A DNA stretch of 15,912 bases, taken from NCBI GenBank assembly GCA_009773995.1, contig VSMY01000064.1, positions 1 through 15,912 of the forward strand, written 5' to 3'. The first letter of the stretch is position 1; each line of letters opens with the position of its first letter. Below, one piece after another: positions 1-5,834 of the stretch. The translations under genes and the position numbers were made by a program. Origin of the DNA: Oscillibacter sp. Lineage in GTDB: Bacteria; Bacillota; Clostridia; Oscillospirales; Oscillospiraceae. The notes beneath the pieces were generated by a model, which had not been told where the DNA came from, made no database searches, and was given only the letters and a program-made list of their open reading frames with translations.

Positions 1-427
1 CCCGCTGCCTGCCCGGCTCGTGGGCGCGGAGATGTGTTAAAGAGCCAGCCTCCCCCTGACGGACGGTCAGGCGCTCCTGCCGCTCCAGGACGCGCTTCAT
101 GCGGCCCTGGTACTTCCTCCGGTCCGCCTGGGCCCGGAGGGACCAGACGGCGGGACCCTTGCCCTTGTTTAAAAGGCGGTACTGGATGCAGCACTCGTCG
201 GCGGCCTTCGCCATCTCGCCCCCCAGGGCGTCCAGCTCCCGGACCAGGTGGCCCTTGCCCGTGCCGCCTATGGCGGGGTTGCAGGGCATGTTCCCCACCG
301 CGTCCAGATTGATGGTGAAAATAACGGTCTCCATCCCCAGGCGGGCCGCCGCCAGGGCCGCCTCGATGCCCGCGTGGCCCGCGCCGACGACGGCGACGTC
401 GAATTTTCCGGCTTGAAATTCCCGCAT
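1..427 (-). CDS. mnmG: tRNA uridine-5-carboxymethylaminomethyl modification enzyme MnmG (GidA), N-terminal part, cut by window edge
   Basis: MnmG is the FAD-binding partner of MnmE; together they install the 5-(carboxymethyl)aminomethyl group on wobble uridine 34 of certain tRNAs. The reading frame is open from ATG at 427 to the window edge (142 codons of a family of about 620 residues). Visible are the dinucleotide-binding loop GAGHAG at residues 15-20 and the family signature around residues 48-63 (MPCNPAIGG then GKGHLVRE), followed by the LDALGGEM and KGPAVWSLRAQADR blocks at about 66-104. The start is supported by AGGAG about 8 nt upstream. It lies 4 nt downstream of the XRE regulator stop codon, so the two are probably cotranscribed. 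Canonical mnmG sits beside mnmE; that context is not visible here. The last roughly 18 residues before the edge do not look typical of the family, so a nearby frameshift or local divergence cannot be excluded. Confidence 0.88.
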   Translation of the reverse strand, partial: MREFQAGKFDVAVVGAGHAGIEAALAAARLGMETVIFTINLDAVGNMPCNPAIGGTGKGHLVRELDALGGEMAKAADECCIQYRLLNKGKGPAVWSLRAQADRRKYQGRMKRVLERQERLTVRQGEAGSLTHLRAHEPGRQR

Positions 428-431
428 GGCT

Positions 432-650
432 TCAGCTCCTGTGGGCATAGCGGTTCTCCGTCCGGCCCATGAGCCAGTCTACGGAGACGTCATAATAGTC
501 GGCGATACGGAGCAGCTTTTCATACCTCGGGAATATGCCCAACTCTAAGTCTTGATAACCCCGCATGGAAATGCCGATTTCCGCCGCAACTTGGACCTGA
601 GTTAAATGCTTGGCTCTTCGGAGTCTCCGAATTTTTTCAGCAAAATCCAT
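432..650 (-). CDS. Small XRE/Cro-CI family helix-turn-helix regulator (72 aa)
   Basis: Short DNA-binding protein of the Cro/CI (XRE) family, essentially a single HTH_3 domain. The motif core is at about residues 15-40: KHLTQVQVAAEIGIS, then the recognition helix and the conserved YQDLELG turn. The tail DYYDVSVDWLMGRTENR (about 51-67) is the usual end of this domain in phage-like and Clostridial repressors. The chosen ATG at 650 has AGGGGG 5 nt upstream; a longer reading frame would run through the AT-rich promoter and is not credible. It is divergent from the small ORF at 739 and sits 4 nt ahead of mnmG. It may repress the shared intergenic promoter region. No effector domain is present, so the signal is unknown. 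Confidence 0.88.
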   Translation of the reverse strand: MDFAEKIRRLRRAKHLTQVQVAAEIGISMRGYQDLELGIFPRYEKLLRIADYYDVSVDWLMGRTENRYAHRS

Positions 651-659
651 AATACCCCC

Positions 660-688
660 TTGACACACATAAAAAACAATATTATAAT
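660..688 (+). promoter_or_regulatory. Perfect-consensus SigA promoter for the small ORF at 739
   Basis: TTGACA at 660-665 and TATAAT at 683-688 are separated by exactly 17 nt, in an AT-rich stretch between divergent genes. The transcription start would fall near 695, giving a leader of about 44 nt. Confidence 0.85.
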
Positions 689-717
689 AATAATCGAAAA
701 AACAAACGACTAATCGT
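681..717. promoter_or_regulatory. Candidate minus-strand -10 and XRE operator between divergent genes
   Basis: On the minus strand TATAAT reads from 686 to 681, overlapping the plus-strand -10, and could serve the XRE gene; its -35 is weak. At 706-717 the imperfect palindrome ACGACTAATCGT (10 of 12 positions symmetric) and the repeated TAATCG (691-696 and 711-716) are plausible repressor half-sites. This is inference from position and symmetry only. Confidence 0.4.
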
Positions 718-738
718 ATGAAACGGGAGGGAAGTAAT

Positions 739-936
739 ATGACCGACATCCCCCAAATTGTCGAAGACCTCTATTTCCACCAAGTCGTGATCCCCGACCA
801 GAAGGACTGGCCGGACTACCTCCGGGGGGACCCGGCGGTCATCCGGGGGCTTTACTCCTTCTATTACGGCCTCCGCATGGGGTCCCAGCTCTCCAGCGCC
901 CTCCGGGAAGAGGGATTTACCCCTGCCGAAGAGTGA
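739..936 (+). CDS. Small protein of unknown function (65 aa), divergent from the XRE regulator
   Basis: The product begins MTDIPQIVEDLYFHQVVIPD and has a central LYSFYYGLRMGSQL segment (about residues 43-56), then a short charged tail. No signal peptide or membrane helix is seen. The FxYGxRxG-type segment near the C-terminus recalls small Firmicutes proteins of the DUF6809 kind, but the protein is shorter and the resemblance is weak. ATG at 739 is chosen over ATG at 718 because GGGAGGGAAG lies just upstream with good spacing. It has its own consensus promoter. Its last 20 bp overlap the 3' end of the convergent metallophosphoesterase gene. Its partner is probably the divergent XRE protein, as in regulator/small-protein pairs, but no function can be assigned. 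Confidence 0.7.
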   Translation: MTDIPQIVEDLYFHQVVIPDQKDWPDYLRGDPAVIRGLYSFYYGLRMGSQLSSALREEGFTPAEE

Positions 937-1774
937 CCACCGCCACCTCCGGGCGGTTGAACAGGCGGAAACTGGGCCCTGTGTTTCCCAGGCCCCGGGT
1001 GACAAAGAGCGTGGATCCGTTCTCCTCGTAGAGCCCCGCCGTATAGGAGGGGAAAAAGGTCCGATCCGTGGACACCAGCCCGTCGGTGAAGGGCAGGCGG
1101 ATCACGCCGCCGTGACCGTGGCCGGAGACCACCAGGTCCGCCCCCAGGAGGCTGTACCGCTCCGGAAAGCGGTCGTTCCGGTGGGCCAGCAGCACCCAGA
1201 AGGCGTTTTCTCCATGGGCGGCCCGGACCTCCTCCGCCACCGCCTCCGGGGACTTCTGGTCCGCGTAGCCGTTGGGGTCATCGATCCCCGCCAGGACCAA
1301 CCTGTCCCCGTTTCGCTCCAAAGTCACAAACTCGTTGGTCAGTACCGTCACCCCCTGGGCCTCCAGGGTCTTTTTCAGCTCCGGCACGTCTCCCACGGCC
1401 CACTCGTGATTCCCGGTGACGTAGTACGTGGGGGCGATGTCCGCCAGGCCCGCCGCCGTTTCTTCGGCGTAGCCCTCCGGCACATCCCGGAAGGCGTCCA
1501 GCAGGTCCCCCACCAAAAAGATATATTCCGGCTCCTGGGCCTCCACAGCCTCCAGGAGCTTCTCGTTTTTCCCGCCGAACCAGGTGGAGTGCAGATCCCC
1601 CAGCACCACGGTCCGGCAGCCGTCGAAGCCCGGCGGCAGGTCCCGGAGGACGGCGCGGAAGGAGGACGTCTGCAAGGCCGTGTTGCCCCAGCGGACGTAA
1701 AGTCCCGCCAGCGCCGCGAGAACCAGCAGGAACAGCAGCCCCCGCCCCCGGCGCGGTTTGGAACGCCTCTCCAT
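917..1774 (-). CDS. Membrane-anchored calcineurin-like metallophosphoesterase (285 aa)
   Basis: Predicted dinuclear-metal phosphoesterase of the YkuE/YaeI-like branch, probably outside-facing and tethered to the membrane. A basic N-terminus (MERRSKPRRGRG) is followed by one hydrophobic helix at about residues 13-28. The five metallophosphoesterase motifs are in order: GDLH (D60, H62), GDLLD (D90), GNHE (N122, H123), LLAH (H198) and GHGHGG (H219, H221). All expected metal ligands are present, so it should be active; the substrate is unknown, since family members act on phospholipid headgroups, UDP-diacylglucosamine and other phosphoesters. ATG at 1774 is preferred because GGAGGTG lies just upstream; a longer open frame to 1864 would run through the promoter. 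It converges on and overlaps the small ORF at 739-936. Confidence 0.9.
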   Translation of the reverse strand: MERRSKPRRGRGLLFLLVLAALAGLYVRWGNTALQTSSFRAVLRDLPPGFDGCRTVVLGDLHSTWFGGKNEKLLEAVEAQEPEYIFLVGDLLDAFRDVPEGYAEETAAGLADIAPTYYVTGNHEWAVGDVPELKKTLEAQGVTVLTNEFVTLERNGDRLVLAGIDDPNGYADQKSPEAVAEEVRAAHGENAFWVLLAHRNDRFPERYSLLGADLVVSGHGHGGVIRLPFTDGLVSTDRTFFPSYTAGLYEENGSTLFVTRGLGNTGPSFRLFNRPEVAVVTLRQG

Positions 1775-1820
1775 AAGACACCTCCGAGCCGCCAAACGGC
1801 GATGTTGCCTTGATTTCTTA

Positions 1821-1846
1821 AGTATAGCACAGGGAGTATTTCCCTG
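1821..1846 (-). promoter_or_regulatory. Extended -10 promoter with operator-like dyad for the metallophosphoesterase
   Basis: On the minus strand TGCTATACT (1829-1821) is an extended -10; a recognisable -35 is lacking (TCGCCA 18 nt upstream at best). Immediately upstream is the perfect dyad CAGGGA-5 nt-TCCCTG (1830-1846), placed where a regulator would contact the promoter. The start of transcription would be near 1814, about 40 nt before the ATG. Confidence 0.5.
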
Positions 1847-1891
1847 GCGAGAGGAAAAATACACAAAGAAGGGCGGAGGGATACAGAAAAC

Positions 1892-1939
1892 TTCGTTTGC
1901 CCCGCCGCAAAAAGGCCGACCTTAGGGCGGGGTGACGAA
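1892..1939. other. Long interrupted dyad / possible structured element
   Basis: Nested complementarity: TTCGT (1892-1896) with ACGAA (1935-1939), CCCCGCC (1900-1906) with GGCGGGG (1926-1932), and AAGG (1912-1915) with CCTT (1920-1923) around a CCGA loop. It lies between the divergent promoters of the metallophosphoesterase and the 27-codon ORF, upstream of both predicted starts, so it may act as DNA or be part of an unrecognised transcript. Confidence 0.45.
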
Positions 1940-1987
1940 ACCCAACCGGGAAAATGTGAAATTTTTATGAAATACAGAAAATTCCAC

Positions 1988-2016
1988 TTGCGTTATGTTG
2001 ACCAGTGTGGTATAGT
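1988..2016 (+). promoter_or_regulatory. Promoter of the 27-codon small ORF
   Basis: TTGCGT (1988-1993), a 17-nt spacer, then TATAGT (2011-2016). Transcription would start near 2023, about 30 nt before the ATG at 2053. Confidence 0.65.
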
Positions 2017-2052
2017 ACTTTACAGAAATTTCAAGAGAGGAGATTTACAGAT

Positions 2053-2136
2053 ATGAGAATCTTTGCACAAGCGCTGCCTGACGATTTGGACGACATGATC
2101 TTTCTGGATGAGCCTTGGACTCACAGCGATCGCTGA
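2053..2136 (+). CDS. Candidate small acidic protein (27 aa) in its own transcription unit
   Basis: ATG at 2053 is preceded by GAGAGGAG (2034-2042), about 10 nt away; the frame closes with TGA at 2134-2136. The peptide starts MRIFAQALPDDLDDMIF and ends in WTHSDR; it carries seven acidic residues and is not obviously a signal peptide, bacteriocin or amino-acid-rich attenuation leader. A promoter lies just upstream and a hairpin/T-run terminator begins 10 nt after the stop, so the expected mRNA is about 150 nt. The perfect palindrome CAGCGATCGCTG (2124-2135) overlaps the last codons and stop. No family is recognised. The alternative is a small regulatory RNA with a chance ORF. Confidence 0.55.
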   Translation: MRIFAQALPDDLDDMIFLDEPWTHSDR

Positions 2137-2146
2137 AAACCGGAAG

Positions 2147-2175
2147 CCACGCCGTCGGCGTGGATTTTTCTTTTT
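2147..2175 (+). terminator. Rho-independent terminator of the 27-codon ORF unit
   Basis: Stem CCACGCC (2147-2153) / GGCGTGG (2157-2163) with a GTC loop, followed by ATTTTTCTTTTT. Confidence 0.85.
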
Positions 2176-2284
2176 CCGCGAATCGGGCCCCGCGCCCGTT
2201 GACGATATGACGGCCCCCGGAACCGGCGGCCGCAGCCTCTTTCATATTGCTTCGCACTGAGAATGTTCGGAAAGGAAGATAGCT
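2176..2284. other. Intergenic stretch with no recognised feature
   Basis: GC-rich at first, then mixed. A TTGACG hexamer near 2200 has no matching -10, and purine-rich SD-like stretches near 2273 have no start codon at a useful distance. No gene is supported on either strand; an open minus-strand frame across this region would overlap the 27-codon unit and lacks a ribosome binding site. Confidence 0.4.
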
Positions 2285-2387
2285 ACGAAAGGAACCCATC
2301 AGGGGTTCCTTTCGTTTTGGATCAGAAGTTTTTCAGCTTGCTGAAAAACTTGCCCGGCCAACCACAATAGTTTGTGGTTGGCCGGGC
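2285..2387. repeat. Cluster of three consecutive perfect hairpins
   Basis: Hairpin 1: ACGAAAGGAACCC (2285-2297) with its exact complement at 2303-2315, then TTTT. Hairpin 2: AAGTTTTTCAGC (2326-2337) with its exact complement at 2340-2351. Hairpin 3: GCCCGGCCAACCACAA (2352-2367) with its exact complement at 2372-2387, loop TAGT. Hairpins 1 and 3 could terminate transcription on the plus and minus strands (hairpin 3 read on minus is followed by AAGTTTTT), but no gene on either side obviously needs three. They may be dispersed palindromic repeats. Confidence 0.75.
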
Positions 2388-2456
2388 GGGCTTTTCCAGT
2401 TCCCACCAGATGATGTATCAGCGCGTCAAAAAAAGCCTCGAAAAATCGTGGTTTTT

Positions 2457-2494
2457 ATGAAAAATTTTCATGGCGTTTTGCCGCCGGATATGAT
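2457..2494 (+). promoter_or_regulatory. Weak promoter and palindromic operator candidate for the lipoprotein gene
   Basis: TTTTCA (2465-2470), an 18-nt spacer and TATGAT (2489-2494) form a modest promoter. The perfect palindrome ATGAAAA-A-TTTTCAT (2457-2471) overlaps the -35, a position suited to repression or activation. A related palindrome occurs upstream of hppA. Confidence 0.45.
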
Positions 2495-2581
2495 ACATTT
2501 GAACTAAGAAGAGGCCCCGGCCGCAGATGGCCCGCTTTCCGGGGAGCCGGAGCCGTCAGTCTGATGAAAGGGGGCGGCGTT

Positions 2582-3220
2582 ATGCGTAGGATCCTTGCCG
2601 TGATGCTCCTTGCGCTGCTGCTGGCGGGCTGCGCCGCGCCCGCGGAGAAAGCGCCCGCCTCCTCTCCGGCGGTTTCCGCCGTCCGGGCCATGCCCGCGCC
2701 GGAGGTGGAAAATATGAGCTCCTCCATGGTGGAGTCCTCCGCCCGGCCCATACCGGAGGAGGAGGTCCTGGCGGCCTACGAGCGGGCCGAACGGATCTAC
2801 GGCTGGTTTGACCTGGCCCCCCTGCCCTCCTCCGGCCAGCCCTCCGTCCTAAACGGCAGGACCTACTACCCGGTCGACATGGAGGGCGTCGGGGAACTGG
2901 AGGATTTGCGAACCTATCTGCGGGGCGTGTTCTCTCAGGAGGTGGCGGACCGCCTCCTGGACGGAAAGACCCCCCGGATTTTGTACCAGGACGTAAACGG
3001 CATTCTCTGCGTCTCCGGCGAGGGGCGGGAGCACAACGCCGGAAAGGGCCAGATTCGCGTGGAGGCCGAGCAGCTGGAGGAAACCCTCTATTCCGTTAAT
3101 GTGATGGTGGAGCTCTTGGGCGAGGACGGTGAAACCGTCGTGGGGCTGGAGAGCTGGTCGTTTCCTTACGCTTTCGTCAACGACCGCTGGGTCTTCACGG
3201 ATTTCCGGCTGGTCTATTAA
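2582..3220 (+). CDS. Lipoprotein, possibly IseA-type DL-endopeptidase inhibitor-like (212 aa)
   Basis: The N-terminus MRRILAVMLLALLLAGCAAP is a textbook lipoprotein signal with lipobox LAGC; Cys17 would be lipidated, anchoring the protein to the outer face of the membrane. A low-complexity Ala/Pro/Ser linker follows (about 18-60). The folded region (about 60-212) contains ERIYGWF, a DLRTYLRGVFSQEVADRLL segment, YQDVNGILCVSGEGRE, and a closing WSFPYAFVNDRWVFTDFRLVY-type beta region. This layout recalls the IseA/YoeB family, which inhibits cell-wall DL-endopeptidases, but the resemblance is from memory of the pattern and only moderate. ATG at 2582 is chosen because AAGGGGG lies about 8 nt upstream and it starts the signal peptide cleanly; an in-frame ATG at 2564 lacks both. 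It is monocistronic, ending at a terminator. Confidence 0.85.
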   Translation: MRRILAVMLLALLLAGCAAPAEKAPASSPAVSAVRAMPAPEVENMSSSMVESSARPIPEEEVLAAYERAERIYGWFDLAPLPSSGQPSVLNGRTYYPVDMEGVGELEDLRTYLRGVFSQEVADRLLDGKTPRILYQDVNGILCVSGEGREHNAGKGQIRVEAEQLEETLYSVNVMVELLGEDGETVVGLESWSFPYAFVNDRWVFTDFRLVY

Positions 3221-3245
3221 GGCAAACAGAAAACAGGCACATTCT

Positions 3246-3283
3246 CGTCCCTTGGACTAAATACGGTCCAAGGGGCGCTTTTT
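3246..3283 (+). terminator. Rho-independent terminator after the lipoprotein gene
   Basis: Stem CCCTTGGAC (3249-3257) / GTCCAAGGG (3266-3274), extendable to 12 pairs with one G-U, 8-nt loop, followed by GCGCTTTTT. Confidence 0.88.
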
Positions 3284-3559
3284 CGTAAAGTGGTGCGTGG
3301 GCCGAAGCGGCTCCGCCCGGAAGTGAGCGCAAAAAACAACGCAAAAACCTCTTTTTTTGCGTAGCTTTTTGAAATTTTCTGGAAGTCCTCTGGGAAGGGT
3401 CAGGCAGATTGTTATGAAAATATCAAAATTTGCGCTATCAAATCAGCAATTTTACGAAAATTTTCCTGGATACTAAAGCAATATGCCCATATTTTCCGGG
3501 TTATTTTTGTCTAATTGTAAGAAATACAACGTTTGCGTAAGAAAAAGCGAATTGGTCTC
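3284..3559. other. AT-rich intergenic region upstream of hppA
   Basis: No coding frame is supported. It holds a 9-bp AT-rich hairpin, ACGCAAAAA (3339-3347) with TTTTTGCGT (3354-3362), the palindrome GAAAATTTTC (3456-3465) inside a 20-nt motif resembling one upstream of the lipoprotein gene, and a short dyad TTGTA-5 nt-TACAA near 3515-3529. The composition differs sharply from the GC-rich genes on both sides, which is usual for regulatory DNA in such genomes. Confidence 0.5.
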
Positions 3560-3587
3560 TTGAAAAAATGTTCGGATATGTTACAAT
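3560..3587 (+). promoter_or_regulatory. SigA-type promoter of hppA
   Basis: TTGAAA (3560-3565), a 16-nt spacer and TACAAT (3582-3587). Transcription would begin near 3594, leaving a leader of about 42 nt that ends in the strong Shine-Dalgarno AAGGAGGAG. Confidence 0.75.
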
Positions 3588-3635
3588 AAGGCTACCCACT
3601 CAAGGGCTGCAAAACCAAAAGGAGGAGAGAAATCT

Positions 3636-5756
3636 ATGGAAAACTTGTTTTGGATCGGTTTTATAGGCGCGCTGGTCGCCGGACTTTTTGCCGTTATGCA
3701 GGCAAAAAAAGTGCTTTCTTACTCAGAAGGCAGCGAAAAAATGCGTAAAATCGCGGCAAACATCCGCTCCGGCGCAAACGCTTACTTAAAGCAGCAGTAC
3801 ACCACGGTGTTTAAGGTCTTCATCGTGGTCTTCATCATCCTTCTTGTCATTGCCTTCGCCACCGGGGGCAAGATGCTCTCCAAGTTCACCCCCTTCGCCT
3901 TTGTCACCGGCGGCATCTTCTCCATGCTGGCGGGCTTCATCGGCATGAAGATCGCCACCAACTCCAACGCCCGGACCGCTCAGGCCGCCTCCGAGAGCCT
4001 GAACAAGGGCCTCCGCGTGGCCTTCTCCTCCGGCTCCGTCATGGGCTTCACCGTGGTGGGCCTGGGCATGCTGGACATCACCATGTGGTTCTTCCTGCTG
4101 CGGTACGCCTTTGGGGTCAACGACCCCATCGCCCTGGGCAACATCATGGTCATGAACGGCATGGGCGCGTCCTTCATGGCCCTGTTCGCCCGGGTGGGCG
4201 GCGGCATCTACACCAAGGCCGCCGACGTGGGCGCGGACCTGGTGGGCAAGGTGGAAGCGGGCATCCCCGAGGACGATCCCCGGAACCCCGCCACCATCGC
4301 GGACAACGTGGGAGACAACGTGGGCGACGTGGCCGGCATGGGCGCGGACCTGTACGAGTCCTACGTGGGCTCCATCCTGGCCACCTTCGCCCTGGGCGCC
4401 GTGGGCGGCTACGGCTGGAACGGCATGCTGCTCCCCGTGGCCCTGGCGGTCTGCGGCATCATCTGCTCCATCTTCGGCTCCTTCCTGGTGAAGACCAAGG
4501 AGGACGCCACCCAGGAGTCCCTGCTGAAGAGCCTCCGCACCGGCACCTACACCGCCGCCGTCCTGGCGGCCGTGCTGGCGGCTCCCCTGACCTACTGGAT
4601 CCTGGGCAGCTGGGGCGTGTACATCGCCATTCTCTGCGGGCTTATCGGCGGCTGCGCCATCGGCTACTTCACCGAGTACTACACCTCCGACACCTATAAG
4701 CCCACCCAGGAGCTGGCGGCGGCCTCCGAGACCGGCTCCGCCACCATCATCATCGGCGGCATCTCCCTGGGACTGAAATCCACCATGACCTCCATCCTCA
4801 TCGTGGCCGCGGCGGTGCTGGTGAGCTACTTCGCCGCCGGAGGCACCGTCCAGATTGTGGACGGCGCGGGCCACTTCACCGCCGCCTTCAACCAGGGCCT
4901 CTACGGCATCGGCATCGCCGGCGTGGGCATGCTCTCCACCCTGGGCATCACCTTGGCGACGGATGCCTACGGCCCCGTGGCCGACAACGCCGGCGGCATC
5001 GCCGAGATGAGCGGCCTGCCCGAGACCGTCCGCCAGCGGACCGACGCCCTGGACTCCCTGGGCAACACCACCGCCGCCACGGGCAAGGGCTTCGCCATCG
5101 GCTCCGCCTCCCTCACCGCCCTGGCCCTGCTGGTCAGCTATGTCAACATCGTCCAGGACAACACGGACGAAGTCCTGAACTTCACCCTCACCAGCCCCAC
5201 CGTCCTGGTCGGCCTCTTTATCGGCGCCATGCTGACCTTCGTCTTCACCGCCGAGACCATGAACGCCGTGCAGAAGGCGGCCCAGTCCATCGTGGTGGAG
5301 GTCCGCCGCCAGTTCAAGGAGATCCCCGGCATCATGGAGTACAAGGCCGAGCCGGACTACGCCTCCTGCGTGGGTCTTTGCACCAAGGGCGCTCTGCATG
5401 AGATGGTGACTCCCGCCGTGCTGGCCATCGTGGTGCCCATCGTCACCGGCTTGATCCTCGGGCCCACCGGCGTTGTGGGTTTGCTTGGCGGCGTGTCCGT
5501 CTCCGGCTTCGCCATGGCCGTGTTCATGTCCAACGCCGGCGGCGCCTGGGACAACGCGAAAAAGTACATCGAAACCGGACACCACGGCGGCAAGGGCTCC
5601 GACCAGCACAAGGCCGCTGTCGTGGGCGACACCGTGGGCGACCCCTTCAAGGATACCTCCGGCCCGTCCCTGAACATCCTCATCAAGCTGTGCTCCACCG
5701 TATCCATTGTGTTCTCCGGCCTCATCCTGGCCTTCAACCTGATGAGCATGCTTTGA
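3636..5756 (+). CDS. hppA: Membrane-integral ion-translocating pyrophosphatase (706 aa)
   Basis: Hydrolyses cytoplasmic pyrophosphate and uses the energy to pump Na+ and/or H+ across the membrane. The length and the many hydrophobic helices fit the family. The catalytic loops are intact: DVGADLVGKVE at 197-207 and the ADNVGDNVGDVAG block at 222-234, with a late loop carrying GDTVGDPFKDTSGPS near the C-terminus. The sequence GNTTAATGKG (476-485) has Ala480 where K+-independent enzymes have Lys, so the enzyme should be K+-dependent. The ADLYES motif (Glu241) places the ion-gate glutamate as in Na+-pumping members, so Na+ transport is the best guess; dual Na+/H+ transport cannot be excluded. The gene is monocistronic, with its own promoter, strong SD and a terminator. 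Confidence 0.97.
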   Translation: MENLFWIGFIGALVAGLFAVMQAKKVLSYSEGSEKMRKIAANIRSGANAYLKQQYTTVFKVFIVVFIILLVIAFATGGKMLSKFTPFAFVTGGIFSMLAGFIGMKIATNSNARTAQAASESLNKGLRVAFSSGSVMGFTVVGLGMLDITMWFFLLRYAFGVNDPIALGNIMVMNGMGASFMALFARVGGGIYTKAADVGADLVGKVEAGIPEDDPRNPATIADNVGDNVGDVAGMGADLYESYVGSILATFALGAVGGYGWNGMLLPVALAVCGIICSIFGSFLVKTKEDATQESLLKSLRTGTYTAAVLAAVLAAPLTYWILGSWGVYIAILCGLIGGCAIGYFTEYYTSDTYKPTQELAAASETGSATIIIGGISLGLKSTMTSILIVAAAVLVSYFAAGGTVQIVDGAGHFTAAFNQGLYGIGIAGVGMLSTLGITLATDAYGPVADNAGGIAEMSGLPETVRQRTDALDSLGNTTAATGKGFAIGSASLTALALLVSYVNIVQDNTDEVLNFTLTSPTVLVGLFIGAMLTFVFTAETMNAVQKAAQSIVVEVRRQFKEIPGIMEYKAEPDYASCVGLCTKGALHEMVTPAVLAIVVPIVTGLILGPTGVVGLLGGVSVSGFAMAVFMSNAGGAWDNAKKYIETGHHGGKGSDQHKAAVVGDTVGDPFKDTSGPSLNILIKLCSTVSIVFSGLILAFNLMSML

Positions 5757-5784
5757 TCACTTCTTTTTCTTCCTTTCCTTTCTT

Positions 5785-5827
5785 AAAGGCGAGGGCCCCC
5801 CGCGGTAAGCGGGGGGCCCTCGCCTTT
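5785..5827. terminator. Bidirectional terminator between hppA and ssb
   Basis: Perfect 19-bp stem: AAAGGCGAGGGCCCCCCGC (5785-5803), loop GGTAA, and its exact complement (5809-5827). The A/T ends supply short T-runs on both strands, serving the convergent hppA (+) and ssb (-) genes. Confidence 0.9.
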
Positions 5828-5834
5828 GTTCTCT

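Noticed and set aside
2045..2299. An 84-codon minus-strand open frame opposite the 27-codon unit
   Set aside because: It starts inside a perfect hairpin, has no ribosome binding site and overlaps a terminator and a promoter on the other strand.
2285..2387. CRISPR array or integron attC sites
   Set aside because: The three hairpins differ from each other in sequence and there is no repeat-spacer periodicity and no cas or integrase gene.
3786..5609. A 607-codon open frame on the minus strand across hppA
   Set aside because: Its translation is a His/Gly/Asp/Ala-rich low-complexity sequence produced by the codon bias of hppA; it has no family features, and hppA itself is certain.
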